A DNA stretch of 64,000 nucleotides from Siphonodentalium dalli (lineage: Eukaryota; Mollusca; Scaphopoda; Gadilida; Siphonodentaliidae): contig CP136063.1 in NCBI GenBank assembly GCA_032622095.1, forward strand, positions 179,843,956 through 179,907,955, read 5' to 3'. Below the pieces are notes generated by a model that saw nothing but the letters and a program-made list of their open reading frames with translations, did not search any database and was not told the origin of the DNA. Positions 22,130 to 34,288 of this stretch are shown in pieces. Numbering within the stretch: position 1 is the first letter of the stretch; each line of letters opens with the position of its first letter. The translations under genes and the position numbers were made by a program.

Positions 22130-23386
22130 CTGAAATATCATAATCGACTACATGTATTGGTTTCACTTTTAATACCATAAAAAGTCACACAAATATTTGC
22201 AACTCTGTAACTTTTTCTGCGAAGATTGGCATGGAAATGTCCATCCAAAATTGGTAACTTGACCTCCTTAACTGCATATGTCACCTTAAATGTACATATT
22301 GAAGTTTGTGCAAATCTCCAAGAGTCCCCCAACTTTTGCTCTGGATTGGTACGGAGGTTAAAGGAATTAGTCTGTCAAAAAAAAATATTTTTTATCGTCA
22401 TAATACTAATAATATATGTCTAACAGACCCATTTCGCCAAGAAAATTCAAAATCGAGCACATAGTATTTTTATTATTATGATATTAAAAAAATCGCGGAA
22501 ATATCCGAAGTCAGTCACGTGAGTGCGATCACATGACCACAACGCGGTCACATGACCGATCATCTGCATCAACGCTTACCGATGACAGCGGTGGGTGGAG
22601 CTTGAAATAATTCCGCCAATCGCGTAACGAGTTGATAAATTACGCTGGTTAATTACCTAAGCCTTTACGATAAATAGCGATTACGGAATAAAACTGTTTG
22701 AATGTGCTGAATTATGAACTGGATTTGCTAGAATGTTGGATTATATAACGAATAATGATGGCTAAAATGCACTTTGAGGCGATAAAAGTTGTTTGAAATG
22801 AGATTAATTTATGCAGAAATGCAATGAGCGAGCGGAATATCGTGCGAAACAAATTTAACTGTTTCTGAAAGAATACAAGTTAGGCCATATGCCGGTACTT
22901 CATTCTTCGTTGTATGGTACCAATTTCGGAGGATAGTTTACACACTAGTGTCATCCCGTTGTGCGCTATATGCGTACAATTTTAAATACAAATGGGGTGC
23001 GATTAAAAAGGTGGTGGTTATTGTACTAGTACATGTATCATGATGGCTTATATTCGTCATAATGATGTTCCTGTCTGTTTCTTCACACGAAACATTTTGG
23101 GTGGAGAAGTGCACGACTGTGAACAGCTTGCTAAAATCCTTCCAGTCAAGATCGATAAGTGAGTAAACAAAATAATTCACTCGAATACACAACAGACTGT
23201 TGAAACTACAAAAATTATTAGTTAGGCTGCAGTTTGGCATAATGACATTTTTTTAATTGAAGGCTAGCCTGGCATTGTTTTTCAGTTTGTGTTTGTTGTT
23301 CGTTTTATTTTACGTTTTGATGGCACATATTGACTTTCTAGAGAGGATTTTTTTGAATTGTTAGCATAGCAAAACTCCAATGATTG
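22130..23386. other. Gene-free stretch
   Basis: No supported gene. Near 22513-22560 the motif CACATGACC is repeated around CACAACGCGGTCACATGACC. A 100-codon minus frame at 22938-23240 has no recognised domain. Confidence 0.35.
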
Positions 23387-23585
23387 CCTCTAATAAAGAG
23401 CGTCCATGTTTTCGTCGCGGTGTAGACAATAAAGAGCATTCTCAATTATGAACGTGCTTTATTTCGATATGTCATGGGTGATTTTGTATGTGGTATTGTG
23501 ACAATTAAATATAAAGAGCGTCCATGCTTCCGTCTCCCAAAAGCGGTAGACAATAAAGAGCGTTCTAAATTACGCACTGTGTTGT
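23387..23585 (+). repeat. Direct duplication containing ATAAAGAGCG
   Basis: AATAAAGAGCGTCCATG, TTTTCGTC, then GTAGACAATAAAGAGC and ATTCT occurs at 23393-23450 and again at 23510-23566 with small differences, a period near 117 bp. It is related in reverse orientation to the motif cluster at 249-639. Confidence 0.65.
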
Positions 23586-23599
23586 CTTTTTGGAGGTAC

Positions 23600-24530
23600 T
23601 AAATAATGGGTCGCTAGCCCGCCCACAACTGAACACACTACATCTACTAGGCATCTTGGAATATGTGACGATGACAGATACTCGGGATATTTATATCGAA
23701 AGTAAAACAACAAACAAACACAAAACAAAAGCGCCTAAATAGAGTTAACATTATTCAGCCCAGTGTTTATATAAATTTGGGCGCTTCTTATATAAGTATG
23801 ACCAGAGAGATAATGTTCTTTCTATTCACTTTGTGGCATTTTAGAGTGCAAACAAGTTCGCGAATGACACTGATAGTCGCTGAGTGATTACAAATCACCG
23901 AGTGAATACGCGAGACAATCAAAGCACTAATACTGCCATCTATTCACCAAAACAGACACGTGCCGGCATGTTATTAATGGCTACAAAAACAACAACCATT
24001 CTAGGCGCTATTAATTACTGTATTCACAGAATTATTGTCTTCTATTCCAGATAAACGGCCAAAGCGTAACGTAATCTGTACACCACACGCGCACATACGA
24101 CTCCGCATTTTAGTATCGGCTGACTTACGATTACGTCATCGTAGTCTGCATAATAAACTCCGGCTCCGAATCTGTGTTTTTAATTTGCTCCCCACAAGTA
24201 CGTCACTCGTAGTTTAGTCACGGAAATCTCCGAATACCGGTGGTGGTATTATTTATTTATTTTACGGGTTATTTATTATGCGATCGGCATGGGACTTGGA
24301 TCATTTTAATCACAACAGGGAGGGCTTTCCGATTGCGTTTTGTAGTTTCTAGACCGAATAAATCCTTTAAGGACTATATATCATATTTATAGAACAGGAA
24401 GTAGTATCATGCCTTTAGGACAGGTGACACAATTAGAGTCACACATGATTATTAACTGCAAAGGTTATTTATAGTAATATTCCGTTTCCGTGAGAAAAAC
24501 TATTAAAATTATTTAACTAAAAGGCACACA
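23600..24530. other. Gene-free stretch
   Basis: No supported gene. The 60-codon plus frame at 24035-24217 is not recognisable. Confidence 0.35.
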
Positions 24531-24533
24531 TCA

Positions 24534-24640
24534 TTGATTTTAGAGTTATCCATCTTGCACCCGCAATTTTTCCTTTTTGATCACGTGTTTTGCCAACTTG
24601 TGGGCTACCTATCCGAAAATTAATAGATTTAAAAAAGCGT
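24534..24640 (-). repeat. Isolated inner-arm fragment of T1 MITE family
   Basis: GATTTTAGAGTTATCCATCT, GATCACGTGTTTTGCCAACT and TGTGGGCTACCTATCCGAAA match the inner arm of the fold-back at 52202-52300. It lies 150 bp left of a separate T1 copy. Confidence 0.65.
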
Positions 24641-24794
24641 TTGCCATGATAACTATGTGAGCTTCTAACTAACTCGATATTAGTCACACTGTTTAAGAAT
24701 AGCGAATACCTCGTGTATCGGTGTGCACCTTTGCAGTTCCATCGATCGGACAGCCCGCCAAAACCTATTTTCCATAATTTTGCGACAGTGTTAA

Positions 24795-25090
24795 AGGCAC
24801 TCAATCCGATTCGATGGTCCCCATATCATCAGATTCCAACAACAACATTTAAAAAAAATGCGCTACAGTTATCAGAATCGATTAATTTCCCAAAAATAAT
24901 GCTAACCACAGTCAAATGTAGTATAAAATTGCCCAAAAACCTGCTATTTATCAACATTTTGTTCAACGAAATATCTGATGACTCTGAGCTTTGATGGATG
25001 GGTTCATCGATACGAATCAAATATTTTTTACCCCCCAAACCAAGGAAATAGTAATATGCGAGCGCCACGGTTAATTCGGATTATGCATCT
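24795..25090. mobile_element. TTAA-flanked MITE, family T1, ~296 bp
   Basis: Flanked by TTAA at 24791-24794 and 25091-25094. Starts AGGCACTCAATCCGATTCG and ends TCGGATTATGCATCT. It lacks the inner arm region present in the 51959-52420 copy, so it is an internally deleted form. Confidence 0.75.
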
Positions 25091-25099
25091 TTAAATATA

Positions 25100-25630
25100 A
25101 GCGCCTTTTTGGTATATTTTACAAGCTAAAATCATATATTTCCACAACTACCCACTTTCTGCACACAAAAAAACGGCAGCATAAAAATACCCAGATCTCT
25201 TCCATAACTTCGTGTCCCCGCCAGACTCATCCTGGCGATCTAAACAAAACTGATTGGCAAATAAATATATTTACGTATATATGGTATGATTTTATTTTCC
25301 CGTTCAGGGAATTTTCCCTCCAAGGTAATCAACAAATCAACAGCCAGAATGTTTTTAATGCGGATTTTACACAAATTCAAGTAGAATACAATAAAACCAT
25401 AGTCAGAAATGGTAACGCCCTCAATATCATATTATTAGGCATATATACAAATTATAATATAAAATATTCTGGTTTCATGAATAACCGCCTCAGAATTCCG
25501 TTAAAACAACAAATCCTTCAAATTATGACAAAAACTTTTCTCATTCACCACACCAGAAAGCCTCTAAATGCGGAACAAAAATCTACTAAATCTACTAAAC
25601 GGATTAAATACACACCCGATACTTCGCAAT
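25100..25630. other. Gene-free stretch
   Basis: No supported gene. The snippet AACCATAGTCAGAAATGGTAACG (25395-25417) recurs in reverse complement at 39241-39262, indicating dispersed repeat. Confidence 0.35.
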
Positions 25631-25634
25631 ACAT

Positions 25635-26148
25635 TTAGTCTATATTCCAACTGAGAAATGTCTCATACTCATTTTTATCTTTTATATTGCATTGGGTTCC
25701 CGCCTTGAAATCTTCAAGAGTGGCCCAGCTATTGTTCATACCTAAACATCGAAAGCAATTAACGCGGTCATAAAAGTTACATACTGCAACATTTAGATAT
25801 CCGCGAATACACATCCGCGAAACCCCGAAATGTGTTGTCCTGCGAGATACGGCCAGATCAACCTTATTACAATTGACGTTAAACCATAGGGCATAATAAT
25901 TGGATCGGGTTGCGTAATTTTTTCTCTTGCCACAGTTAACTCGGAACAGCAATGCTGAAACAAATCTCGTGTTTAGTGCTCATGGACATTGTCCGTAGTT
26001 CATCTCTTGAGATATTTTTCATGCTGACGTGATTCTCCAATTTCTCAAATGGCCTTCTTCCGCCATCTGTGTCACATCTGATGCTGTACACGAACACGCA
26101 ACTGCCTAATGGTATTTGCAATTTATCGTTGTTGCGGGGAGTATTCAT
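25635..26148 (-). pseudogene. Unrecognised minus-strand reading frames, apparently one frame broken by a shift
   Basis: Two frames overlap by 17 bases: 26148-25936 (70 codons) and 25952-25635 (105 codons). The second is cysteine-rich (for example VNCFRCLGMNN and VAVCNFYDRVN). Their abutting ends suggest a single older coding segment broken by a frameshift near 25945, or coincidence. I do not recognise a family and assign no function. Confidence 0.25.
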
Positions 26149-26159
26149 CGATCAACTAA

Positions 26160-26930
26160 ACAGGAAGCATGGGATTGTCCGATTAAGCCTTTTTGTTATT
26201 CTGTTTGTGGATGAAACGAAATTATCATTGACGTTGCCTGGGATACGGGTGTGATTGGCTGCAACGTACCATGCACACTTGCTTCTTCGCAATCATTCAA
26301 GAGAGAAAAATCGTCTCACTTCCAGTTGAGGATGCTACCTGCTGTATATATCGTGAAATATTTAACCCTTTCTTAGGTAAATAATCATTGACGAGTAAAT
26401 ATAGTTCCCTTCGGAAGTGTTCAGATGATAAGTTCAACAAACAAATAAGTTCAACGATCGAAATTTCTTCTGCATTTCTCAGGGGGGGGGGGGGGGGGTC
26501 TGCAATTTGTTTTCAAACACTAGGCGGGGGTGGGTGGGTGGTTCAGCAGCCCGGCTAACACAATTTTTCCTGACTCCGTATATTTTTTCCTGTAGTCATT
26601 TTTCGTCAAAATAATGCAACAAAAGGTTTTAAGAATGCTTCTATTATGTAATATGTATGAACTAAACTCTTGGTAGGGATTTTGAGTTTACTATCAGCTA
26701 ATAATGAGGGATGACACCAATGGGTAATAAAAAAGGTCAGCTTGCTAAAGTTTTCATCAAGGATCTATCAATGCACATTGACATGAAAAGGCTCAGGTTT
26801 AAATAGTTCTATTAAAAATCATTTAATCAACCTGATATAAATGAAAACATAACACAATAACAGATTCTTCAAATAAATGTAAACTCTACAAATAAAAATA
26901 GACTATTCAAAAAACCATAATAAAATAAAA
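26160..26930. other. Gene-free stretch with CAGGGG-type hAT-like end
   Basis: At 26480 a C-A-G followed by a run of about 18 G leads into TCTGCAATTTG and GGGGGTGGGTGGGTGG. This resembles the left end of the hAT-like element at 39536 (CAGGGGGGGTCGG...GGGTGGGTGGG). No partner end was found. 26385-26440 resembles 1985-2040. Confidence 0.4.
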
Positions 26931-26935
26931 AAAAA

Positions 26936-27330
26936 CATCTTGGATTTTACACTTTGCATCACTAAATCTTTTAGCATACCATACAGAGCTTATCCCTCAT
27001 CCAATCATCACCAAACTTCATATGAATCCTCGGAGTGTCCTCTCGATGGTGCCTACCATTTTCCCCCGAATTATGCCCCAAAAAAAACATGGCTGTCAGC
27101 AGCCATCTTGGACTTTACTCTTTGTATGACTAAATCCTTTAGCACACCTTTCAGGTCACATTTCTCATCCAATCGTCATCAAACTTCATATTGATCTTCG
27201 GGGTCACCTCAAGATGGGAGCCTCCCTTTTTCCCCCAAAATGTGTTCAAAGTAAACATGGCCACCACCAGCCATCTTGGATTTCAAATGTGAATCCATCA
27301 GCATAACCTACAGTCCACATTTATTGGAGA
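26936..27330 (+). repeat. ~167-bp tandem repeat, 2.3 units
   Basis: Units begin CCATCTTGGATTTTAC (26937), CCATCTTGGACTTTAC (27104) and CCATCTTGGATTTCAA (27270) and share TCATCCAATCATCACCAAAC, TTCATATGAATCCTCGG and CCTTTAGCACACC. The 84-codon frame at 26940-27194 is the repeat read through and is not a gene. Confidence 0.8.
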
Positions 27331-27339
27331 GTTGCTTTG

Positions 27340-27960
27340 ATACTTTACAGCCTTATTGGTAAATCAAAATAGGAATGCTTCTATTATCATGATTCAGAAC
27401 ATAGATCGGATAAGATCAGGACAACTAAGTAATCTATTGTTTTGTATTATCATTGTTGTTGCTAAAGAAAGTCCTTTTCATGCAAAAAATATATCAAGGT
27501 AGTACCTAGTATCGATTATTGGTCTTGCTTTTAAGTTGAACGATGACTGTTAAAATTGTCCTAACACATAGTGTGGCTTTAAATATTTTCTAAGTGCATG
27601 TCACAGGTAAGAAAGTAGGCCAGGGCATGGAAGAGTGAAACTCTTCCATGTTTTGGGCAGAGAGCATGAATGAGTGAATGTATTTTGTCTCTTTCTTTTG
27701 TTATTATTCTTCTTTATCAATAAAAAAAAAAAACAAACAAACAAACAAAACAAAAGTAAAATAAGTAAATTAGTCATTTGAAGCAGTTTGAAGGGGGTGG
27801 GTCCCTATCGCAGTATTGGAAATAAATAAAAACTAGGGGGTGCATGGGTACCCAGAGGGCGGAAACAATAAAAAAGCGCCTGGTGTCTGGAAATTTTATC
27901 CTGACCTCTTTATTATTTATTCGCTCTCTGTCGACCGCTTATATTACCTGACCATACCCC
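27340..27960. other. Gene-free stretch
   Basis: Contains a poly-A/CAAA-rich tract at 27720-27750 and the short inverted pair AGTGAAACTCTTCC around 27635-27650. No gene. Confidence 0.4.
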
Positions 27961-27965
27961 CGGAT

Positions 27966-28309
27966 GTACTTCACAGTAGGTAATTGTCCCAACTCAAAAT
28001 TAATGATTTTCTCAAACTTTTGTGAGCCGATATCGCAATAAACATTGAATTAATTACCCAGAAGGAATTCCATAATTGTAAGCGACTCGAAGCAAAATCG
28101 CTCACAAATTCACTCAAATCTTTAAATTTCGAGTTAGGACCTTCACCCACAGTGAAGTACATTAACTAAGAAATATATACTCGGCGTAATTTCTTTGCTT
28201 TGTAAGGTTCCCTGTCAAAACTTCAAAAAGTTCCAAGATTTTGTACTGGTGGAATATGATCTCTACGGGTGTTAGCCATGCAGAGTATAGAGATTCATGG
28301 AATGATCTA
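27966..28309. mobile_element. One-armed copy of the 19-kb fold-back MITE
   Basis: Carries the central block (GTGAGCCGATATCGCAATAA, AATTCCATAATTGTAAGCG) and one arm (ACTAAGAAATATATACTCGG, TTTTGTACTGGTGGAATATG, AGATTCATGGAATGATCTAA). The opposite arm is missing. Confidence 0.68.
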
Positions 28310-28489
28310 ATTATCGACACGAACCGCCCCGTGATTATTCGTATATATACGATGGATCCTGGAAGGATCAGGTGCACGTGGACCCTCTGTCGGGTCAGAC
28401 AGTTCATTCGGCACTGCATATATGTTGATGTAATCCAGCCGTTTATATATAATGGACGCGATAAATGGCCCACAATGGAGTATGTAACC

Positions 28490-28830
28490 TAGGTAACGAT
28501 CAATGATGTGTCATATCGTCTACGATGATATGACATGCTATAAACTTGATTAGGTTTAGCTTTATGTTCTGAACCACTGCCTTGTCTCGATGTCGCGTTA
28601 TTGTTCCGCGCGCTGCGGAAACAATTATTAGGATCAAACGCAGTCCCAGTTCAAATCTATATAACTGAGCCCATAAAATAGAAATTAGATATATATGGTA
28701 ACAAACACGACCGATACTTAATACGTATGACGCCATATATAACTCCACTTTCAGAAACTATTCGAGTGATTTTAGTCCGACACAAAGCTAAAGCTTGATT
28801 CGCGCGTAAGTATATATGATGTCCGTGAGT
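28490..28830 (+). repeat. Dispersed repeat R (empty-site copy)
   Basis: AATTATTAGGATCAAACGCA, CCCATAAAATAGAAATTAGA, CTTAATACGTATGACG, TTTCAGAAACTATTCG and CCGACACAAAGCTAAAGCTT align with 50195-50320 plus 51117-51210. Here TTTCAGAAAC is uninterrupted, whereas the 50-kb copy is split at TCA by a 793-bp insertion. Confidence 0.7.
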
Positions 28831-28832
28831 AT

Positions 28833-29108
28833 GTGGAACCAATACGGCTTGGCATAGAGTCGCGGCCTTGTTGGATATACACAGCCCCGTTCCGTCTTTT
28901 AGTAAAGGTCAAAGTTCTGGAGTCGCATTCTATATATGCATGGAATTCATGAATATTCAACAAAAGTTCCATATATGGAATGCTATACTCCAGAACTTTG
29001 ACCTGTATATAGCACTAAAAAAACGAAACGGAACTGGATGGATCCAATATCGCCGCGACTCAATGACAAGGCATAATTATGTTGGGTCTGAGTTAGGTTC
29101 CACACTAT
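28833..29108. repeat. Fold-back ~275 bp
   Basis: TGGAACC, AGTCGCGGC, CCCCGTTCCGTCTTTTAG and AAGGTCAAAGTTCTGGAGT on the left pair with ACTCCAGAACTTTGACCT, ACGAAACGGAAC, GCCGCGACT and GGTTCCA on the right. The centre is around ATGGAATTCATGAATATTC. It is probably the palindromic end of repeat R. Confidence 0.7.
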
Positions 29109-29114
29109 TCTAAC

Positions 29115-30100
29115 GAAGGACCAAATGGTTTCTTGTCGATAACAATGAAACATGTTATAGTATACACCATGCCTGTCTCGTATGAATGGGATAGCGAGAA
29201 CTATTTTCCCGAGGTGGTGTCCTTTGAACAGAAAGCATGACTATTGGCCGAAGCCGCAAAGGTGGTGGAACGAAGCGAAAGCGGCATATCAGTGAGTATT
29301 TTGAATCAATTGGTTCTGAGCTATATAGATAACACGTTATTCTATACGAATGTACATATGCTGCAATTATGCATTAGTATAGTGTGATATTGTGAATTTT
29401 CTCATGTTATATCATCATACTTATATTTCATATTGTCTTACAATTGGGCAAAGTTTCACATATCGTGTTTCTCCGTTATCAGTCTTTCATAAGCACACAG
29501 ACATAACTTTCCACACATGCATAACTCATTCATGGCAGTGTTCGGTATTCGGCCAATTTTGACATTCGATTATTCGACCAACTCAACGAGCGAATAATAT
29601 TCGAATGTTTGGGACAATGTATGCGACATCCTGCAGTACATACCCCGTTTTTTAAGAAACAAGGCAATGACGGCACCATACGAATTTGATATAAGCTGTA
29701 ACGCAACACAAATAAATGTCTATAATGTTCCGAGTGAAGGTTATATTTCACACTCTATTGAGATATCTCAGTGCCGTGTGAGCATGCGTGGTCTCATGTT
29801 TACTTTTCATAAAGATCCACAGATTGGTGTATTTATAGTTGTGCCGCAATACTTCCGAACGTGATTGGCATTGCAATTAGCTTTCTTGTTCTGTTTGCCG
29901 AGAGTAAAATGATCCCAAAATGTCCGATTTTGTATTGTCTGCATGAAGCCATCTTTTCATATATGAATTCTATATGTAAGATACCATGTATATATGACCG
30001 CGTTTATCCCACCGATCGATATACAACATATATGCCAATGTTAAACAACATGTAATATCAGAATTTGTTTAAGTTTCAATATTATCTAATTTACTTCGTA
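29115..30100. other. Gene-free stretch
   Basis: No supported gene. 29565-29615 is rich in ATTCGAAT-like words (GCGAATAATATTCGAATGTT), resembling 31375-31460. Short frames at 29667-30055 lack recognised domains. Confidence 0.35.
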
Positions 30101-30106
30101 CATTAA

Positions 30107-31144
30107 GGGTATACGTTCATACGCTGGCAAGTTTGCACGGTATGTTTTTGCGGGCATTTCGTCATAGAAACCACACGGTGCCAAAATATAACGGAACCGT
30201 GCACATAACATGCATCTTTACCAAAGTGAAAGACCTGAGAAGTAACATCCATCTAATTCCACTTGTAACAGTGCAATTGGAATTTGCCTTTAAATGCTTG
30301 TATGATTTATTCTTGTGAGATAATTACATGATATTTACAGGCAAATTCCGGTAGCATCGTTACTAGTGTAACTACAGAGATTTTACTTCGCACGTATATA
30401 TAGTTATAGCTGTGGCACAGATGCACTTTATGTGCTTGTTTCCGTTCATATTATGGCATCATATCGTTTTCTACGACAAAATGCCTGCAAACCATACCGT
30501 GCAAAATTGCCAGTGTATGAACGTACCCTAATGGTGCTACTGGCATTTGCTTTCAAATGCCTGTATGATTGATTCTTGCGATATAATTGCATGCTATATT
30601 TACAGGCAAATTCCGGTAGCATCGCTATTTTACTTCGCACGTAGTTTTCTTTAGTATAGATGCATTTTATATGCATGTTTCCGTTCATATTCTGGCACCA
30701 TATCGTTTTCTACGACGAAATGCCTGCAAACCATAGCGTGCAAACTTGCCAGTGTATGAACGTACCCGTTCATACACTGGCAAACTTGCTCGGCATGTTT
30801 TGCAGGCATTTTCTCTTAGAAAACCCTACGTTGTCAGAAAGCGAACGGAAACATGCATATAAAATGCATCTGTACCACAGCTAACTAAACGAAAAACAAA
30901 CACCATGTAGTTCCAATAGTATAGCGATTCTATCGATATTTGACTGTAAATAGCATGCAATTATATCGCAAGACTCAATTATACAGGCATTTTAAGGCAA
31001 ATTGTTAAAATACCGAAAATTTACTCCCCACGCCGTAACTTTGTTATATGCATGCTTCCGTTCATATTCTGGCATCACATTGTTTTCTTTTCGAAAATTC
31101 CTGCAAAAAATGTAGTGCAAACTTGCCAGTGTATGAACGTACCC
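30107..31144. mobile_element. Cluster of PIF/Harbinger-like fold-back MITEs
   Basis: Copy 1 spans 30107-30528 with TIRs GGGTATACGTTCATACGCTG and (complement) GGGTACGTTCATACACTGGC and TAA on both sides (30104-30106, 30529-30531). A right-half repeat follows at 30532-30767 (GGCAAATTCCGGTAGCATCG, CATGTTTCCGTTCATATT). It meets a second palindromic copy at 30768-31144, ending in CCC with TAA after it. The junction reads GAACGTACCCGTTCATACAC. Non-coding. Confidence 0.7.
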
Positions 31145-31149
31145 TAATT

Positions 31150-31730
31150 GTAGTTCAATACATTCGACGACTTGTTTATCGACAATAGTCGGAAATCTAT
31201 ATAGATACCGGTATACGTTATGCGATGTTTATCGAAAAGGCCAAAATACTATAACAACAGACATGGCCCAAGCGACGAAAATAAATATGCCTGGTCATAT
31301 ACATGCCAGTGTCGAGAATTAGGCAGAACCAGAGGTACAATTACGCGACCGAAGGACAAAGCAATACTTTTATGCGGAATATTCGAATGTTCTGACGAAT
31401 ATTAGAATATTCGGAAGGCAACATCATTCGAGCGAATATTCGAATGTTCGAATATTCGGACAGAACACTATAGTTCATGGTCAATGATCTGTAATAGTAT
31501 GTTATTTTACACAACACACCTTTAAATAGATTCACGTGGCTTCATTGTGACATATAGGGCATTGTCTGACATATTTCACATGGATATATAAGCTACAACC
31601 TTTGCACACACTAATGATATTCAGAGTTTCAGAATATTTTGTTTACTGGAGACAAGACACGACGTGCTCAACAATTTTCCTCATCCTCTCAGTGGTTGGC
31701 CGCTGTGAGGAATATATATTGTTGCTGTTA
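31150..31730. other. Gene-free stretch
   Basis: Includes palindromic ATATTCGAATGTTC words at 31380-31460. No gene seen. Confidence 0.4.
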
Positions 31731-31799
31731 AATATAGAATAGAATAGAATATTTATTGCAATTTAACTTCTCATGTTTATCACTATAATATACTAAACT

Positions 31800-32845
31800 T
31801 TCAAAGACCCCCCTTCTGAGAAAGAACAACCGGATCATGTTGCATACGGTATTTATAATCTTTGCTTCATAGCTCATTTTTTTTTAAATTCACCCTTATC
31901 TTCTTGAATATCTCGAAATAGTCATGCCCTGAGATCAGAGTATATGCACTACACTCGATGACAAAATGATATTCAGTTTCAACACGTGCCTGATCTGTTT
32001 TTAACTGGAGTTTTCGGTTGTTTGTGTCTACCGTTTTCTATTTCCAAATTGTGATTACCAATACGAAGTCTTGTAAACATTTCTCGAGCGTCGTGGCATC
32101 GTGTATGTTCGAGGAAAGGCTCCACTATATACTTATCTTTAATAGATATATACGTACGAAGCTTATTTGCTTAAGATTATTCATCATTGTATATATCGCG
32201 TATAAATTTATCGATATGTCTTGATTTCAAATCATTCGCTATATATTTGTCATTTGCAATTAGTTTTCCGATGTCATTAACTTTTATGTTATATGTTGCT
32301 AAAATTTGCATCCATGTGTTGGGTAATGTACACTTTAGTGATTCAGAGAATGAATCAGAAAGTATACCTGTATCTTTTATTTGCGAAATTCTATTCATAT
32401 ATTTGAAAAGCTGAACAATCGCGCCATTGGTTATTGTGAACAGACCTAGCTCGGCTCTAGAAGCATGGTTAGATGCTTTCTGGTTTATACCTAATATTCG
32501 TTTACAGAATTCCAGGTGGGGTTGTTCACATGGGTTATTATCAGTACAACGGAAACTTAGATCGGTAGACCAAAATTCACAACCATATAACAGAATGGGA
32601 TTAATAAGTTTATCGAATAACTTACATTTTGTACTTAGAGTTAAGTTTATTCGTGACTTTATTGACTTTGTTAAGAAATACATAGCTTTGATTGCTTTTG
32701 AACTTATGTTTTCCTGTGTTTTTTTCATTCTCCCAGTAGAGCTTAATGTAACGCCTAAGTATTTATACTCGTCTGCCATTTCCAATTGTATATCGCCAAT
32801 ATGGTATAAAGTATCTTTTTTAACTTTACGTTGTCGACAGAACAT
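31800..32845 (-). pseudogene. LINE ORF2: C-terminal region and 3' end
   Basis: Frame 32845-32177 includes MADEYKYLGVTLSSTG and LINPILLYGCEFWSTD, the thumb and post-RT region of non-LTR proteins. In later shifted frames are FTRLRIGNHNLEIENGRH (32040-32095) and a VETEYHF...C-like zinc-knuckle (31930-31985). The element then ends in AATAAATATTC and an ATTCT-repeat tail. Confidence 0.7.
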
Positions 32846-32899
32846 GCATTTTGTTTTTGCAGAATTTATATGAAGATTATTATTTATTGCATATTATTC

Positions 32900-34280
32900 T
32901 ATTTTTTAATACATGTTTGTAAACCACTTTGTGATTCCGAGAACATTACCAAATCATCTGCAAAAAGGACTGTCAAAAATTTAACTTATATCATCTATGA
33001 AAACTTTGAATAGTGTCGGTGACAAGGAAAACCCTTGTATAACGCCTGTAGTCGATATAATTGAGGGACCAATACCGGCAGACGTTTTGACTCAATAATA
33101 ACTTGAGACGTATAACGAAGATAAAATCCTAAAAAGTTGCCCGTGTATTCCAATCCTTTTAAGTTTTTCAAATAGTATCGACCTATCTACTGAGTCAAAA
33201 GCTTTCCGAAAGTCCACAAAAACAGCATACATAGGTTTTTTAATTGTTTTGTACTTGTTACTTATCGTTCGTAAAATGAACACACTGTCAGTCGTGCTTC
33301 GTTGCTTTCTGAATCCAAATTGATCACCACTTATTAGACCATTGTCTTCCAAATGGGAATTTATTCTCGTGTTTAAGACCTTATTGAAAAGTTTGCCAAA
33401 ATTGCTACTAAGAGCAATTGGCCTATAATTATTTGGATCATGCCTGTCACCTTTTTTGTGCAATGTGTTTATTTGTGATTCACTCCAAGATCTGGGATAT
33501 TGCCCTGATTCTAAAATATGATTGAAAAGCTTTGTAACGTCATCAATAATAAGTGGGACAATTGTCTTAAATAATTCATTCGAAATGTTGTCTGATCCTG
33601 AGGATTTCTCAATTTTTAGCTGTTTTAAAGCATTTAATATTTCTGAGGACGCCATTGTTTTGTCGCTGAGGGGCAATTTTACGTTATGTGGTGGTAATAC
33701 TTCATTAAATTATGATGGACTATTTACTCTTGGACATAGTAACTGTTTGAAAAATTCAACAGTTTCATCTGGATTTAAATTATCAGAGCTATATTTTTTC
33801 GACCGAAGACTGTTTATTATTCTCCAGTATTCAGAAGGATCAATGGTTTCAAGATTAGCTAATTTTTTCGGAATTGCCCTGATAAAAGATTCTTGATTTT
33901 AATTTTGTTTGTTTCTTATATGCCTTTTTCGCATTAAACAATCGTAAAATTAACGATTTGTCATATGGCATTTTCTTCATTTCCCCTCTAGCACTTTCCA
34001 TTTCTTTCTTCAACTGTTTGCACCTATCATCAAACCAAGCTCTCTTCTTCCTCTTTTTATTTTATTTTATTAATTGATGTGAGTATCACACTAAGATCAC
34101 GCGCCGCCATGTCCGAGCCACAAGCATCCGTCGGATATTTGTTTGATCTATATTGATTAATTTTATTTTGAATAATATTTTTGAGAGAAGGCTCTCTTCG
34201 CCTTACACGCACTCTCCGCATACCATTTCGTTGTAAAGTTAGACTCTTTGTAAATATATTTAATTTTTGTGTTGTTTACA
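32900..34280 (-). pseudogene. LINE ORF2: linker and reverse-transcriptase domain
   Basis: The longest piece, 33676-33092, carries NNYRPIALSSNFGKLF, GFRKQRST and YAVFVDFRKAFDSV (motif A with Asp). Further 3' in shifted frames are VIQGFSLSPTLF (motif B, ~33035) and FADD (motif C, 32953-32964). The linker at 33700-34060 reads AWFDDRCKQLKKEM in another frame. At least four frame changes are needed to connect the motifs, so this copy cannot make an active RT. Confidence 0.75.
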
Positions 34281-34288
34281 GTAAACCA

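Noticed and set aside
33522-33896. 124-residue plus-strand frame
   Set aside because: Antisense shadow of the LINE reverse transcriptase.
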